DNA of 64,000 bases. It comes from Hydrogenophaga sp. (GTDB taxonomy: Bacteria; Pseudomonadota; Gammaproteobacteria; Burkholderiales; Burkholderiaceae_C). Positions 1 through 9,107 of the stretch are shown in pieces; position 1 is the first letter of the stretch, and each line of letters starts with the position of its first letter. A model generated the notes under the pieces. That model was not told the DNA's origin and made no database searches. It saw nothing but the letters and a program-made list of their open reading frames with translations. A program made the position numbers and the translations under genes. The stretch is taken from assembly GCF_026125785.1 (NCBI RefSeq), contig NZ_JAHCKL010000003.1:62001-126000 (forward strand). Reading direction: 5' to 3'.

Positions 1-449
1 CGGTAGATGTTGCCGATGTGCTGTCCGCTGAGGATCTGTATCCACTCGCCCAGTGCGCCGGGTTCGCCCAGGTGGTCGCGCCAGTAGACCGCCAGTTGCG
101 CGCCCACCAGCGGCAGCGCCTCGATCCAGGGCGGCACCGGGGCGCCGTGGCGGTTGGCGTCGAGCAACCAGTTCACCAGGATGGAGGCTTCCTGCAGCGC
201 GTAGTGCAAGGCCAGTATGAGCGGCACCACGAGGACCCCCATCACCACCACCAGGGCCAGGCTGGCGGCCAGCGTGGTGCTGCCATTGCAGCGCGCCACC
301 AGACGCTGGTAGAGCGGCCAGCTCGCAAAGCCCACGATGAGCGCGGCCAGTACCGGGACGACGAAACCGCGGAAGAAGTAGACCCCGGCGGCGAGCACCA
401 GGAACAGCAGGACGCGGGCAATGAGCGAAATGGGCATCACAGGGGGCAT
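1..449 (-). CDS. AI-2E family transporter (PerM-like permease), 3' part outside window
   Basis: The first 149 codons of a membrane protein are present; the rest lies beyond the window edge. The N-terminus reads MPPVMPISLIARVLLFLVLA, and hydrophobic stretches near residues 8-45 and 60-85 look like transmembrane segments. The order of hydrophobic segments and the polar stretch that follows (residues ~90-150) fit the AI-2E/PerM exporter family (PF01594). The family is broad: a few members export autoinducer-2 and others act as ion antiporters, so no substrate is assigned. ATG at 449 is used; a second in-frame ATG lies at 437. The LysR gene in the same orientation begins upstream and ends 36 bases before this start. 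Confidence 0.7.
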   Translation of the reverse strand, partial: MPPVMPISLIARVLLFLVLAAGVYFFRGFVVPVLAALIVGFASWPLYQRLVARCNGSTTLAASLALVVVMGVLVVPLILALHYALQEASILVNWLLDANRHGAPVPPWIEALPLVGAQLAVYWRDHLGEPGALGEWIQILSGQHIGNIY

Positions 450-485
450 CGGGAAATTCTGACAGATGGACCCGGCAGGGCCGTG

Positions 486-1379
486 TCAGTTCACCGGCTG
501 GCGCAGGGAACGCTCCAGATGGTCGATCAGCAGGCGGACCTTGGGTGACACATGCTTGCGGCTCGGGTACACCGCGTGGATGCCCAGTTCGGGACAGCGG
601 TAGTCCGGCAGCAGCGCCACCAGCGTGCCCGCGCGCAGATCGTCCTCCACCAGAAAGGCGGGCTGCATGATCACACCCGCGTGGCGCAGCGCCGCCGCGC
701 GGCAGGTGTCGCCGCTGTTGGTGCGCAGGCGTGGCTCCACCTTCACCGAGGCCGGTCCCCCTGGCCCTTCGAAAGACCAGGTGTCGCCCATGGAGAGCAG
801 GCTGTAGGCCACCACACTGTGCCGCGCCAGGTCGGCCGGCTCGCGCGGCCGGCCGTGGCGGCGCAGGTAGGCGGGCGAGGCACAGACCACCATGCGCGTG
901 GTGGCCAACTGCCGGCTCACCAGGGAGGACGCCGGCAGGCGCGCGATGCGCACCGCGAGGTCGAAGCCTTCCTCCACCAGGTCGACCATGCGGTCGGAGA
1001 GCACCACGTCGAGCTTCACACGCGGATGGCGGGCCAGGAAGCCCGGCCACAGAGGCGCCAGGCGCAGCAGGCCGAAACTCACGGGTGCACTCACCTTGAG
1101 CAACCCGGTGGCCTCGCCGCTGCGCGAGGTGATCTCGGCTTCGGCCTCGGCCACGCCGGCCAGCAGTTCCTTGCAGCGCGCGTGGAACACCTCGCCCTCG
1201 GCGGTCAGCGAGAGGCGGCGCGTCGTCCGGTGCAGCAGCCTCACGCCCAGGCGCGTCTCCAGATCGGCCACCAGGCGCGAGACCACCGGGCGGGAGAGCG
1301 CCAGCGCATCGGCCGCGCCGACGAAGCTGCCGGCATCGACCACCGCGGAGAACACGCTCATTTCCTGGAAACGGTCCAT
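486..1379 (-). CDS. LysR-family transcriptional regulator
   Basis: A 297-residue LysR-type regulator. The N-terminal winged helix-turn-helix (residues ~1-60, with the LSRPVVSRLVADLETRLGVR recognition region) is followed by a co-inducer-binding substrate domain (residues ~90-290). The ATG at 1379 is chosen because the family normally begins with a motif like MDRFQEMSVFSAVV; an upstream in-frame extension to 1520 would add 47 residues unlike the family and overlap the neighbouring gene. It is divergent from the DODA-type dioxygenase gene at 1513, so that gene is the likely target (inference from the usual LysR arrangement). Confidence 0.9.
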   Translation of the reverse strand: MDRFQEMSVFSAVVDAGSFVGAADALALSRPVVSRLVADLETRLGVRLLHRTTRRLSLTAEGEVFHARCKELLAGVAEAEAEITSRSGEATGLLKVSAPVSFGLLRLAPLWPGFLARHPRVKLDVVLSDRMVDLVEEGFDLAVRIARLPASSLVSRQLATTRMVVCASPAYLRRHGRPREPADLARHSVVAYSLLSMGDTWSFEGPGGPASVKVEPRLRTNSGDTCRAAALRHAGVIMQPAFLVEDDLRAGTLVALLPDYRCPELGIHAVYPSRKHVSPKVRLLIDHLERSLRQPVN

Positions 1380-1512
1380 TTGTTCTGATTTTTGGAACAG
1401 TTCATGAAGAATATCGGAGTTTATCTTTGATATCGGGACATATACAGTGCCTCCATGCACCGTGCGGGGTGGGCTGTTCCCTCTGCGGCGGTGTGCTGAA
1501 AGGACCTCGACC

Positions 1513-2331
1513 ATGAACACGCTGCCCAGCCTCTTTGTTTCCCACGGCGCACCCAGCTACGCGCTGGAGCCCGGCCTGGCCGGCGCCCAACTCGGGGCGC
1601 TGGGGCGGGCCCTGCCGCGCCCGCGCGCGGTGCTGGTGGTCTCGCCGCACTGGATGACGCACCAGGCGGCCGTGGCCACCTCGCCCCGGCCGGCCACCAT
1701 CCACGACTTTGGGGGCTTCGCGCCCGCGCTCTACGACCTGGCCTACCCCGCGCCCGGCGAGCCGGCGCTGGCCGGGCGTGCCCTGGCCCTGTTGCAGGCC
1801 GAAGGCTGGAACGCGCGTGCCGATGCGCAGCGCGGCCTGGACCATGGCGCCTGGGTGCCGCTGATGCACCTGTTCCCGCAGGCCGACGTGCCAGCCTTCC
1901 AGGTGTCCCTGCCGGCGCGTCTGCAGGCGCAGGCCGCGTTCGACTTCGGCCGCGCGCTCGCGCCGCTGGCGGCCGAAGGCGTGCTCATCGTTGGCTCGGG
2001 CAGCCTCACGCACAACCTCTACGAGTTCCGCGAGCACCACGCCGGCGAAGCGGGTTATGCCGTGGCCTTTACCGAATGGGTGCGCGAAGCCGTGCAGACA
2101 GGCGACGTGGCGCGTCTGGTGCACACGCTGGAGCGTGCGCCCCATGCGCAGCGCGCCCACCCCACCGCCGAGCACTTCCTGCCGTTGCTGGTGGCCCTGG
2201 GTGCCGCGCCCGCCGCGCTGCCGGCCACGGTGCTGCCGGGCGGCGTCGTGCATGGCGTGCTGTCCATGGAGTCCTACGTCTTTGGCGAGGCCATCGCGCT
2301 GGAGCCGGTGGCCGCGCTGGAGACCGCCTGA
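1513..2331 (+). CDS. DODA-type extradiol ring-opening dioxygenase (LigB/YgiD family)
   Basis: 272 residues, the usual length for the class III extradiol dioxygenase family that includes 4,5-DOPA dioxygenase YgiD. Conserved histidines are visible: His11 in FVSHGAP, His46 in VVSPHW, His111 in GLDHGAWVPL, His167 in GSGSLTHN and His221 in HPTAEHFLPLL. These are the expected metal ligands and acid/base residues. The family cleaves catechol-like rings with Fe(II) or Zn(II). The natural substrate cannot be read from sequence. The gene is divergent from the LysR gene and is followed after 7 bases by a small gene probably in the same transcript. Confidence 0.88.
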   Translation: MNTLPSLFVSHGAPSYALEPGLAGAQLGALGRALPRPRAVLVVSPHWMTHQAAVATSPRPATIHDFGGFAPALYDLAYPAPGEPALAGRALALLQAEGWNARADAQRGLDHGAWVPLMHLFPQADVPAFQVSLPARLQAQAAFDFGRALAPLAAEGVLIVGSGSLTHNLYEFREHHAGEAGYAVAFTEWVREAVQTGDVARLVHTLERAPHAQRAHPTAEHFLPLLVALGAAPAALPATVLPGGVVHGVLSMESYVFGEAIALEPVAALETA

Positions 2332-2338
2332 GGATGGC

Positions 2339-2797
2339 GTGACCGTCCTCCTGCACATTGGCGAGCGCGAGACGCGCCTGTCGTTGCCCGGTGAGGCGCC
2401 GTTCGTGCTGGCCATCGGCACGCTGCGGCCGGGGGCCATGCCGTGGCGGCAGGACCCGCCTTCGGCGCCGGCACTGGAGAGCGCGATCGCCGACGTCGAG
2501 GACCAGGTGATGCCGCTGCTTCGCCGGTTGCCCGCGGGTGCCGACCTGCACAGCGCGGACCGCGAGGCGCACGCGCTGCTGGCCTGGGCCGGCCTGGGCA
2601 ACGGAGAGGGCGCGCAGACGCTGCCGATCGACGATGTGGAGCGTGCCTTCAACGAGCTCGCGGCCATCTCGCTGGGGCGCCCGGCGGCCTCGTCCAGCCT
2701 GCCGGTGGGGGGCGCGTTCACCGCCTACGTGCTGATCCTGCGGGAATGCATGCACCACCTCGGTTTTCGCACGCTCACCGTGGCGGGTCCGGTCTGA
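2339..2797 (+). CDS. conserved hypothetical protein, 152 aa, GTG start
   Basis: A 152-residue soluble protein with no domain I recognise. I place the start at GTG 2339 because GAGG lies just upstream across the stop codon of the dioxygenase gene, and there is no suitable ATG in frame. Reading begins VTVLLHIGERETRLSLPG and ends at TGA 2797. The seven-base gap to the dioxygenase implies cotranscription. Sequence composition and frame usage match neighbouring genes, so I treat it as a real gene of unknown function. Confidence 0.65.
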   Translation: MTVLLHIGERETRLSLPGEAPFVLAIGTLRPGAMPWRQDPPSAPALESAIADVEDQVMPLLRRLPAGADLHSADREAHALLAWAGLGNGEGAQTLPIDDVERAFNELAAISLGRPAASSSLPVGGAFTAYVLILRECMHHLGFRTLTVAGPV

Positions 2798-2808
2798 GGG
2801 GGCTCCAC

Positions 2809-3540
2809 TCAGGCCGGCGGCGCCACCTGTTGCGCCAGGTAGACCTGGTGCAGCGTGATCTTGCGCACCTCGACCTGGCTGGCCTGGATGTGCGAGCGCA
2901 GCAGCAGGTCGGCGCGGTCGGCCTTGCGCGCGAGGATGGCGCGCAGGATCTTGGCGTGTTCTTCGTAGGTGGCGTCGATGCGCATCTGCTTGAGGAAGTC
3001 CAGCCGGCGGATGATGCGGATGCGCTCGGTGACCTCGTGGTGCACGCGCGCCAGCTCCGCGTTGCCGGCCGCGCGCACCAGCGTCTCGTGAAAGGCCTCG
3101 TCCCAGGCCGCCACCTGGGTGGGGTCGTTGCTGCGCTCGGCCACCGGAACCAGCCAGCGGTCCTTGAGTTCCTGCAGCAGCGTTTCCGCCGTGCCCACGT
3201 CCTGCTGGCACAGGCGCTGCACAGCCGTGGTCTCCAGCACCATGCGCAGGTCGTAGAGCTGGTCGAACTTGTCGAAGTCGAACGGCAGCACGCGCCAGCC
3301 GCTGCGGAACATCACCTCGACCAGGCCCTCCTGCTGCAGGCGGAACAGGGCCTGGCGCACCGGCGTGCGCGAGACCTCCAGCCGCGCGCAGAGCTCGTGT
3401 TCGGTGAAGCGGTCGCCGGGCACCAGCCGGAAGTCGGCGATGTCGCGCTTGAGTTGCTCGTACACCTCGTTGGCGCGAGAGCGGTGGGCGGTGGCCAGCG
3501 TTTCGCTGCTGGCAGGTCGGCGGGGGGACGTCTTGTGCAC
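2809..3540 (-). CDS. GntR-family (FCD) transcriptional regulator, tail of ureide operon
   Basis: A 243-residue regulator with an N-terminal winged HTH of GntR type (residues ~25-90, including LCARLEVSRTPVRQALFRLQ) and an all-helical FCD effector domain (residues ~100-230). The start is GTG 3540; the Shine-Dalgarno is weak. It is the last gene of a run of fourteen co-directional genes starting near 16.87 kb, 32 bases after the cysteine hydrolase gene. FCD regulators usually repress their own catabolic operon and release DNA on binding a pathway acid. A ureide or carboxylated intermediate as effector is inference. A candidate operator, CTTGGATACAAG, lies at the head of the run (16887-16898). 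Confidence 0.88.
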   Translation of the reverse strand: MHKTSPRRPASSETLATAHRSRANEVYEQLKRDIADFRLVPGDRFTEHELCARLEVSRTPVRQALFRLQQEGLVEVMFRSGWRVLPFDFDKFDQLYDLRMVLETTAVQRLCQQDVGTAETLLQELKDRWLVPVAERSNDPTQVAAWDEAFHETLVRAAGNAELARVHHEVTERIRIIRRLDFLKQMRIDATYEEHAKILRAILARKADRADLLLRSHIQASQVEVRKITLHQVYLAQQVAPPA

Positions 3541-3572
3541 GGGGAAACTCTATCGCATCGTCGTCGGTGGCA

Positions 3573-4235
3573 TCAGGCCTGCAGCGCCGCCAGCAGTGGC
3601 GCGCTCGGCGCGGTCCAGCCGACGATGGCACCCTGCGCACGGATCATCTCCAGCGCGGCGGCCTTGAAATGGGGGAAATAGCTCTCGGTACAGTCTTCCA
3701 GCAGCAGGCAGTCGTAGCCCCGGTCGTTGGCCTCGCGCATGCTGGTCTGCACGCAGACCTCGGTGGTCACGCCCATGAACAGCAGGTGGGTGATGCCAGC
3801 GCCCTGGAGCAGTGCGTGCAGGGGCGTGGCATGAAAAGCCCCTTTGCCCGGCTTGTCCAGCACGATCTCACCGTCCACGGGCGCCAGTGCCGGGATGATC
3901 TGGTTGCCCGGCTCCCCCGTCACCAGGATGCGGCCCATGGGCCCGGCATCGCCGATGCGCAGCGTCGGGTTGCCGCGCAGGCGCTTGGCTGGCGGACAGT
4001 CGGAGAGGTCCGGTGCGTGCGCTTCGCGTGTGTGCACCACCAGGCCGCCCGCGCGGCGCCAGGCCGACAGCACGGCCTTGCAGGCCGGCACGATGGCCTC
4101 CAGCAGTGCCACGTCGTTGCCCAGCGTCTCGCCGAAGCCGCCGGGTTCGATGAAGTCGCGCTGCATGTCAATGATGACCAGCGCGGTGCGGGCCACGTCA
4201 AAGCTGTACGGGAAAGGTTGGGCGTCGATGTGCAT
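3573..4235 (-). CDS. isochorismatase-fold cysteine hydrolase (amidohydrolase), BiuH/RutB-like paralogue
   Basis: 220 residues with the catalytic triad of the isochorismatase-like hydrolases: Asp23 ([11 protein letters not shown]), Lys128 (LDKPGKGAF) and Cys161 ([10 protein letters not shown]). A cis-peptide-type GVTTEVC segment precedes the nucleophile. This family hydrolyses small amides such as biuret, triuret, ureidoacrylate and N-carbamoylsarcosine. It is clearly related to, but distinct from, the BiuH-like protein at 5809-6498, and shares the PAKR..GN and [20 protein letters not shown] regions. Its stop is 32 bases from the GntR gene and its ATG is 2 bases from the preceding ATPase stop. 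In this operon it probably acts on a related ureide; exact substrate unknown. Confidence 0.85.
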   Translation of the reverse strand: MHIDAQPFPYSFDVARTALVIIDMQRDFIEPGGFGETLGNDVALLEAIVPACKAVLSAWRRAGGLVVHTREAHAPDLSDCPPAKRLRGNPTLRIGDAGPMGRILVTGEPGNQIIPALAPVDGEIVLDKPGKGAFHATPLHALLQGAGITHLLFMGVTTEVCVQTSMREANDRGYDCLLLEDCTESYFPHFKAAALEMIRAQGAIVGWTAPSAPLLAALQA

Positions 4236-4237
4236 GT

Positions 4238-5812
4238 TCAGTGGTGTCCGCCGCCCATGTGGGCGCCGAGTACGTGGCGTTCGGCCTGGGCGGCCGGGGT
4301 TTCAAAGACGGCGCGACCTTCGCTCATCACCACGATGCGGTCGGCCAGTTCCAGCAGTTCGTCCAGGTCCTCGCTGATCAGCAGCACCGCGCCGCCGGCC
4401 TCCCGCACGCCGCGCAGGCGGCCGTGGATGTCGGCCACCGCCGCGAAGTCCAGGCCGAACACCGGGTTGGCCGCGATCAGCACATGAATCTGGCCATGCA
4501 ATTCGCGCGCCAGCACCGCGCGCTGCACGTTGCCGCCGGAGAGGCTGCGAATGGGCGCATCCTCGCCCTGGGTCTTGATGCCGTAGGCGGCGATCCACTC
4601 GCGCGCCCGGTTGCGCCAGCGGCCAAAGCGCAGCAGACCGCCCACGCACAGCGGGGCGCGGTCGAAGTCGCGCAGCGCCATGTTCTGCGCCACCGACAGC
4701 TCGCCCACGCAGGCGTTGCGCAGCGGTTCCTCGGGCAGGCTGCGCACCTGGAGGCGGTGGTTCTCCTCGCGCCGCGCCGCATAGGGCTGACCCTGGACAT
4801 GCACCTGGCCGGCCGCGCGCGGGCGCTGGCCCACCAGCGCCTCGACCAGCTCACGCTGGCCGTTGCCGGAGACGCCGGCCACGCCCAGGATTTCACCGGC
4901 GGCCACCTTCAGGCTGAGCCCGCGCACCGCCAGCGTGCCCCGGTCGCCCATCACATCCAGACCCTTCACGTCCAGCGCCACCGCGCCTGGCGCCACGCCG
5001 GCAGCGGCCATGGGCGCCGCCGGCGTGGCACGTGGCTCAGCCGTGGTGTCCGACGCGCCCACCATCGCCTGGGCCAGCAGCGCCGGGCTGGTGTCGGCCA
5101 CGTGGCAGTGGTGCACCGCCCGGCCCCGGCGCAGCACGGTCACGTCGTCGGCGTAGGTCATGACCTCGCGGAACTTGTGCGTGATGATGAGCACCGTGCA
5201 CAGCCCGCTGCGCGCGAACTGCCGCACATGGCCCAACACCTCGTCGGCTTCCTGCGGCGTGAGCACCGAGGTCGGCTCGTCCAGGATCAGCAGGCGCGGC
5301 TTCAGGTAGAGCTGCTTGAGCAGTTCGAGCTTCTGTTTCTCGCCCGCGGCCAGCGCCTGGGGCCGCGCGTCCAGGTCCAGGCGGAACGGCGTGGTCTCCA
5401 GGAAAGCCGCCAGCTCGGCGCGCTGGCGTTTCCAGTCGATCAGGGCGGGCGCCTTGCCGCCGGCCAGCAACAGGTTCTCGGCCACCGTCATGCCCGGCGC
5501 CAGCGTGAAGTGCTGGTAGACCATGCCAATGCCCAGGCCGCGCGCCACCACCGGGTTGGGGATGCTCTGCTCGCGCCCGTCGATCAGGATGCTGCCCGCG
5601 CTGGGCCGCTGGAAGCCCGCCACGCACTTGACCAGCGTGCTCTTGCCGGCACCGTTCTCGCCCAGCAGCGCATGCACCGTGCCTGGCGCGACCTTCAGGC
5701 TCACGCGGTCCAGCGCCGTGAAGCTGCCGAAGCGCATGCTCATGTCGTACGTGTCCAGCGCCAGCGCGCCGGAGGCCGGCGGCAGGCCGCCGATGGGGTT
5801 GTCATCGCTCAT
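4238..5812 (-). CDS. ABC transporter ATP-binding protein, BMP/simple-sugar type (two NBDs)
   Basis: 524 residues with two fused nucleotide-binding domains, the layout of RbsA/YufO-type ATPases that serve BMP-family nucleoside importers. The first domain has a canonical Walker [10 protein letters not shown] (residues 51-59), and the Walker [17 protein letters not shown]. The second, from about residue 260, has the degenerate [10 protein letters not shown] loop and the signature [15 protein letters not shown], typical of this class. The start at 5812 (MSDDNPIGG) overlaps the end of the biuret hydrolase gene by 4 bases. It should power the permeases at 6537-8554 together with the binding protein at 9108-10217. 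Substrate: a ureide, purine or nucleoside-like solute by family and context. Confidence 0.9.
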   Translation of the reverse strand: MSDDNPIGGLPPASGALALDTYDMSMRFGSFTALDRVSLKVAPGTVHALLGENGAGKSTLVKCVAGFQRPSAGSILIDGREQSIPNPVVARGLGIGMVYQHFTLAPGMTVAENLLLAGGKAPALIDWKRQRAELAAFLETTPFRLDLDARPQALAAGEKQKLELLKQLYLKPRLLILDEPTSVLTPQEADEVLGHVRQFARSGLCTVLIITHKFREVMTYADDVTVLRRGRAVHHCHVADTSPALLAQAMVGASDTTAEPRATPAAPMAAAGVAPGAVALDVKGLDVMGDRGTLAVRGLSLKVAAGEILGVAGVSGNGQRELVEALVGQRPRAAGQVHVQGQPYAARREENHRLQVRSLPEEPLRNACVGELSVAQNMALRDFDRAPLCVGGLLRFGRWRNRAREWIAAYGIKTQGEDAPIRSLSGGNVQRAVLARELHGQIHVLIAANPVFGLDFAAVADIHGRLRGVREAGGAVLLISEDLDELLELADRIVVMSEGRAVFETPAAQAERHVLGAHMGGGHH

Positions 5813-6498
5813 GCCAGGGCCTCCAGAACCGCCGGTGAGGCGGCGTGCGCACCGAACACACCGCCCTGCATGGTGATCATCTTCAGCGCCGCCTCGTGGT
5901 TGCCGCGGTCGGTGGCGGCGGTGCAGTCCGACAGCAGCAGGCACTCGAAGCCCCGGTCGTTCGCGTCGCGCATCGTGGTGTGCACGCACACGTCGGTGGT
6001 GATGCCGGTGAGCATGAGGTTCTGTATGCCGCGCGTGCGCAGCAGCAGCTCCAGGTCGGTGGCGTAGAACGAGCCCTTGCCAGGCTTGTCGATGACGACC
6101 TCGCCAGGCCAGGGTGCCAGTTCGGGAATGATTTCCCAGCCCGGCTCGCCGCGCACCAGGATGCGGCCACACGGACCGTCGTCGCCGATGCCCACGCCGC
6201 CGGTGCCGATCTGCCGCGACCGCCAGCGCTTGTTGGCCGGCAGGTCCGACAGGTCGGGCCGATGGCCTTCCCGGGTGTGGATGATGGGATAGCCGGCGGC
6301 CCGCATGGCCGCCATCAGCGTCTTGAGCGGCGCGATGGGCGCGCGCGTGAGCGAGATGTCGTAACCCATCTTGTCCACATAGCCACCCACGCCGCAGAAG
6401 TCGGTCTGCATGTCGATCACGATCAGTGCCGTGTTCTCCGGGCGCAGGTCGCCGTTGTAAGGCCAGGCGTAAGGGTGAGCGTCGATGAAGCGTTCCAT
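5809..6498 (-). CDS. biuH: biuret amidohydrolase / triuret hydrolase (BiuH/TrtA-type cysteine hydrolase)
   Basis: 229 residues. The N-terminal block [20 protein letters not shown], then [40 protein letters not shown] and [20 protein letters not shown], match what I remember of Rhizobium biuret hydrolase almost motif for motif. The triad falls at Asp29, Lys138 and Cys171. BiuH converts biuret to allophanate plus ammonia; the close relative TrtA converts triuret to carboxybiuret. Sequence inspection alone does not separate the two. The surrounding genes (AtzE/G/H and allophanate hydrolase AtzF) support this pathway. The stop overlaps the following ATPase start by 4 bases; the upstream permease stop is 38 bases away. 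Confidence 0.8.
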   Translation of the reverse strand: MERFIDAHPYAWPYNGDLRPENTALIVIDMQTDFCGVGGYVDKMGYDISLTRAPIAPLKTLMAAMRAAGYPIIHTREGHRPDLSDLPANKRWRSRQIGTGGVGIGDDGPCGRILVRGEPGWEIIPELAPWPGEVVIDKPGKGSFYATDLELLLRTRGIQNLMLTGITTDVCVHTTMRDANDRGFECLLLSDCTAATDRGNHEAALKMITMQGGVFGAHAASPAVLEALA

Positions 6499-6536
6499 GT
6501 CAGTCCTTGGTCATGTAGGCGCAGGGGGGTGTGTCT

Positions 6537-7457
6537 TCATCTATTTGAAGAGAGTTCCGTGGGGCTGCCCGGCACGATCACGCCCGGCCGGCAGGTGATC
6601 ACCAGGATCAGCAGCGTGAGCACGTAGGGCACGATGTTGAAGAGGTGGTAACCCCATCCGATGCCGACCGACTGCAGGGCCGGGCCGATCGCGCCCGCGC
6701 CGCCGAACAGCAGCGCCGCGCCCGTGCAGCGCAGCGGGCTCCAGCGCGCGAAGATCACCAGGGCGACGGCGATCAGGCCCTGGCCGCTGGAGATGCCTTC
6801 GTTCCAGCTCCCCGGGTAGAACAGCGTGAGCGAGGCGCCGCCCAGGCCCGCGATGAGGCCGCCGCCGGCCGTGGCCGCGATGCGGATGCCCGAGACCGAG
6901 TAGCCCAGCGCGCGCGTGGCGTTGGCCGAATCGCCCGCCATGCGCACCAGCAGCCCGGCGCGCGTGTTCGAGAAGGCCCAGGCCATCAGGCCGGCCAGTG
7001 CCAGGCCGATCGGCAGCATGGCATTGATCTGCAGCGCCGAGCGCACCGCGGGCGAGTCGCTCCAGAAACCCAGCGGGATCGCGGGCAGTTGCGGCGCCTG
7101 CGGCTGGATCAGCGGTTTGCCAAGGTAGAACGCCAGCCCCATGCCCAGCAGCATCAGCGCGATGCCGGTGGCAATGTCGTTCACGCGTGGCAGGGAGCAC
7201 AACACGCCGTGCAGCAGCGCCAGCAGCGCACCGCTGAGCGCACCCGCCAGCACGCCGATCCAGGGTGAGCCGCTGAGGTAGGAGGCGCCGAAGGCCGTCA
7301 TGGCCGAGAGCACCAGAACGCCTTCCAGTCCGAGGTTGATGCGGCCGGCCTTTTCGGTGAGGCATTCGCCCAGGCTCACGAACAGGAAAGGCACACCCAC
7401 GCGCAGCGCGCCACCGACGATGCCGGCGAAGAAGACGATCCAGGCATCGGTGGTCAT
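6537..7457 (-). CDS. ABC transporter permease 2 of BMP-type importer
   Basis: 306 residues, highly hydrophobic, with about eight to ten predicted membrane segments. The ERAGRINLGLEG-like segment (EKAGRINLGLEGVLVLSAM), the RVNDIATGIALMLLGMGLAF stretch and GDSANATRALGYSVSGIRI are typical of the BPD_transp_2 (RbsC/YufQ) permease family used by BMP-dependent nucleoside importers. ATG 7457 overlaps the stop of the other permease by 4 bases, so the two should be translationally coupled and form a heterodimeric channel. It works with the ATPase at 4238-5812 and the BMP binding protein at 9108-10217. Confidence 0.9.
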   Translation of the reverse strand: MTTDAWIVFFAGIVGGALRVGVPFLFVSLGECLTEKAGRINLGLEGVLVLSAMTAFGASYLSGSPWIGVLAGALSGALLALLHGVLCSLPRVNDIATGIALMLLGMGLAFYLGKPLIQPQAPQLPAIPLGFWSDSPAVRSALQINAMLPIGLALAGLMAWAFSNTRAGLLVRMAGDSANATRALGYSVSGIRIAATAGGGLIAGLGGASLTLFYPGSWNEGISSGQGLIAVALVIFARWSPLRCTGAALLFGGAGAIGPALQSVGIGWGYHLFNIVPYVLTLLILVITCRPGVIVPGSPTELSSNR

Positions 7458-8554
7458 GCTTGTTTCTCCTCGCCCGCGCGCTCGGGCGCGGGCATGACCA
7501 GGGGGACCGGCTCGGATGGGCCGAAGCGGGCAAAGCGAGCGAAGAAGGACCGCCAGTCGCGCTCGCGCAAGGTCTCGCTGGCCAGGATCAGCACGAAGGC
7601 GATGCCCTGCAGCAGCAGCACCGAAGCGTCCGGCAGACCCAGCCGGCGCTGCAGCAGGCTGCCCGCGGCACCGAAACCGCCGAACAGGATGGCCACCGGA
7701 ATCACCGCCAGCGGGTGGTGCCGTGCGATGAAGGAGACCAGGATGCCCGCGTAGCCGTAGCCGGCGATGAGCGCCGCGTTCGCGCTGGTGTGCACGGCGG
7801 CCACCTCGATCGCGCCCGCCAGGCCAGCGGCCGCGCCGCCCAGCGCGCAGGCCAGCAGCACCAGCCGCGTGGCCGGCAGGCCCACGAGCTGAGCCGCGCG
7901 CGGGTTGCCGCCGACCACGCGCACCGCGAAGCCCGAGGGCGTGAAGCGCAGCCACAGCCCGGCCGCCAGGCAGGCCACCACGCCCACCACCAGGCCCCAG
8001 TGCACGTCGGTGCCGGCCATGCCACCGATCAGCAGCGCATCGGGCAGTGCCGGCGTGGACGGTTTGTTCAGGCTGGCGGGGTCGCGCAGCGGGCCCTCCA
8101 CGATGTGCTTGAACAGGCCGATGGCCACGTAGGCCAGCAGCAGGCTGCTGATGGTCTCGTTGATGCCACGGTACTGGCGCAGCCAGCCGGCCAGCGCGAT
8201 CCACAGCGCCCCCGCCAGCGCACCCGCCACACCCACCAACACCGTGCCGAACGCGTTCTCCGGCAGCCGCACCGCGTGCGCCAGTGCCGCGCAGGCCAGG
8301 CCGCCCAGCACCAGCGCGCCTTCGCCGCCGATCACGGTCAGCCCGGCGCGCGCCGGAATCGCCACGCACAGCGCGGTCAGCATCAGTGGGGCGGCGCGCT
8401 GCAGGGTGTTCTGCCAGGAGAAGGCGTCACCGAAGGCACCCTTGAACAGCAGCACCCACACCTCCACCGGATTCACGCCCGCGAACGAGACGAAGAGCCC
8501 GAACAGCAGCAAGGCCGCGAGGATGGCGCCCATGGGGAGAAGGATGTTGCGCAT
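7454..8554 (-). CDS. ABC transporter permease 1 of BMP-type importer
   Basis: 366 residues. It begins MRNILLPMGAILAALLLFGL, a membrane anchor, and continues with family motifs such as RAGLTVIGGEGALVLGGLAC, RGINETISSLLLAYVAIGLF and GYGYAGILVSFIARHHPLAV, characteristic of the YufP-like permease of BMP/nucleoside importers. The start at 8554 is preferred over an in-frame extension into the repeat array. The 3' end overlaps permease 2 by 4 bases. The 553-base gap to the upstream binding-protein gene is filled by the repeat array at 8586-9066, which may uncouple expression of the two. Confidence 0.9.
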   Translation of the reverse strand: MRNILLPMGAILAALLLFGLFVSFAGVNPVEVWVLLFKGAFGDAFSWQNTLQRAAPLMLTALCVAIPARAGLTVIGGEGALVLGGLACAALAHAVRLPENAFGTVLVGVAGALAGALWIALAGWLRQYRGINETISSLLLAYVAIGLFKHIVEGPLRDPASLNKPSTPALPDALLIGGMAGTDVHWGLVVGVVACLAAGLWLRFTPSGFAVRVVGGNPRAAQLVGLPATRLVLLACALGGAAAGLAGAIEVAAVHTSANAALIAGYGYAGILVSFIARHHPLAVIPVAILFGGFGAAGSLLQRRLGLPDASVLLLQGIAFVLILASETLRERDWRSFFARFARFGPSEPVPLVMPAPERAGEEKQA

Positions 8555-8585
8555 GGCTATGTCGAGTTGAACCTGCTGGCCAGCC

Positions 8586-9066
8586 CCATCTCCGTTCGGG
8601 TGGGGCCCATCGAAACCCACCCGCGCCCGCATTGCGCGAGGCCTTCGACAGGCTCAGGCCGAACGGGGAGTCTGGGTCTCGGACGCACGGGAGCGCTGGG
8701 CTTGGGTCGCACAGGGGTGCTGTACTTGGGTTGCTCGGGAGCGCTGTGCTTGTGTTGCACGGGAGTGCTGTGCTTGGTTCGCACGGAATGAGCCACCCCC
8801 TCCGTTCGGGCTGAGCTTGTCGAAGCCCACCCCCACCCGGAGTGTGCGAGGCCTTCGACAGGCTCAGGCCGAACGGGGAGTCTGGGTCTCGGACGCGCGG
8901 GAGCGCTGGGCTTGGGTCGCACAGGGGTGCTGTACTTGGGTTGCTCGGGCGTGCTGTGCTTGGTTCGCACGGGATGAGCCACCCCCTCCGTTCGGGCTGA
9001 GCTTGTCGAAGCCCACCCCCACGCGGAGCGTGCGAGGCCTTCGACAGGCTCAGGCCGAACGGGAGT
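8586..9066. repeat. Array of palindromic repeats plus larger tandem units, inside the BMP transporter operon
   Basis: This 553-base interval (8555-9107) contains no credible gene. It holds alternating direct and inverted copies of the core TTCGGGCTGAGCCTGTCGAA: reverse-orientation copies begin near 8642, 8852 and 9038, and forward copies near 8803 and 8991, with a degraded one at 8592. Around them is a larger duplicated unit. The block starting GCCTTCGACAGG recurs at 8641, 8851 and 9037, giving tandem spacings of 210 and 186 bases, and each complete unit carries the same stretch of guanine-rich filler. Paired arms can form strong hairpins in RNA. The array lies between a binding-protein gene and its permease genes, the position where REP elements stabilise upstream mRNA in malEFG. 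Confidence 0.9.
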
Positions 9067-9107
9067 TTTTTGCCCACACCGAACGGGAGCTGGCGAAACG
9101 GTGGGCA

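Noticed and set aside
1380-1520. Extended N-terminus of the first LysR gene from 1520
   Set aside because: The added 47 residues do not look like the family start and would run into the divergent dioxygenase gene's start region.
8586-9066. Possible CRISPR array
   Set aside because: Repeats alternate in orientation, and the intervening sequence is itself duplicated and not of uniform spacer length. No cas genes are present.
8427-9077. Long open frames across the repeat array, with translations such as PFGLSLSK and FDRLSPNG
   Set aside because: They are translations of the DNA repeat on both strands. They have no Shine-Dalgarno or family and exist only because the repeat lacks stops in several frames.
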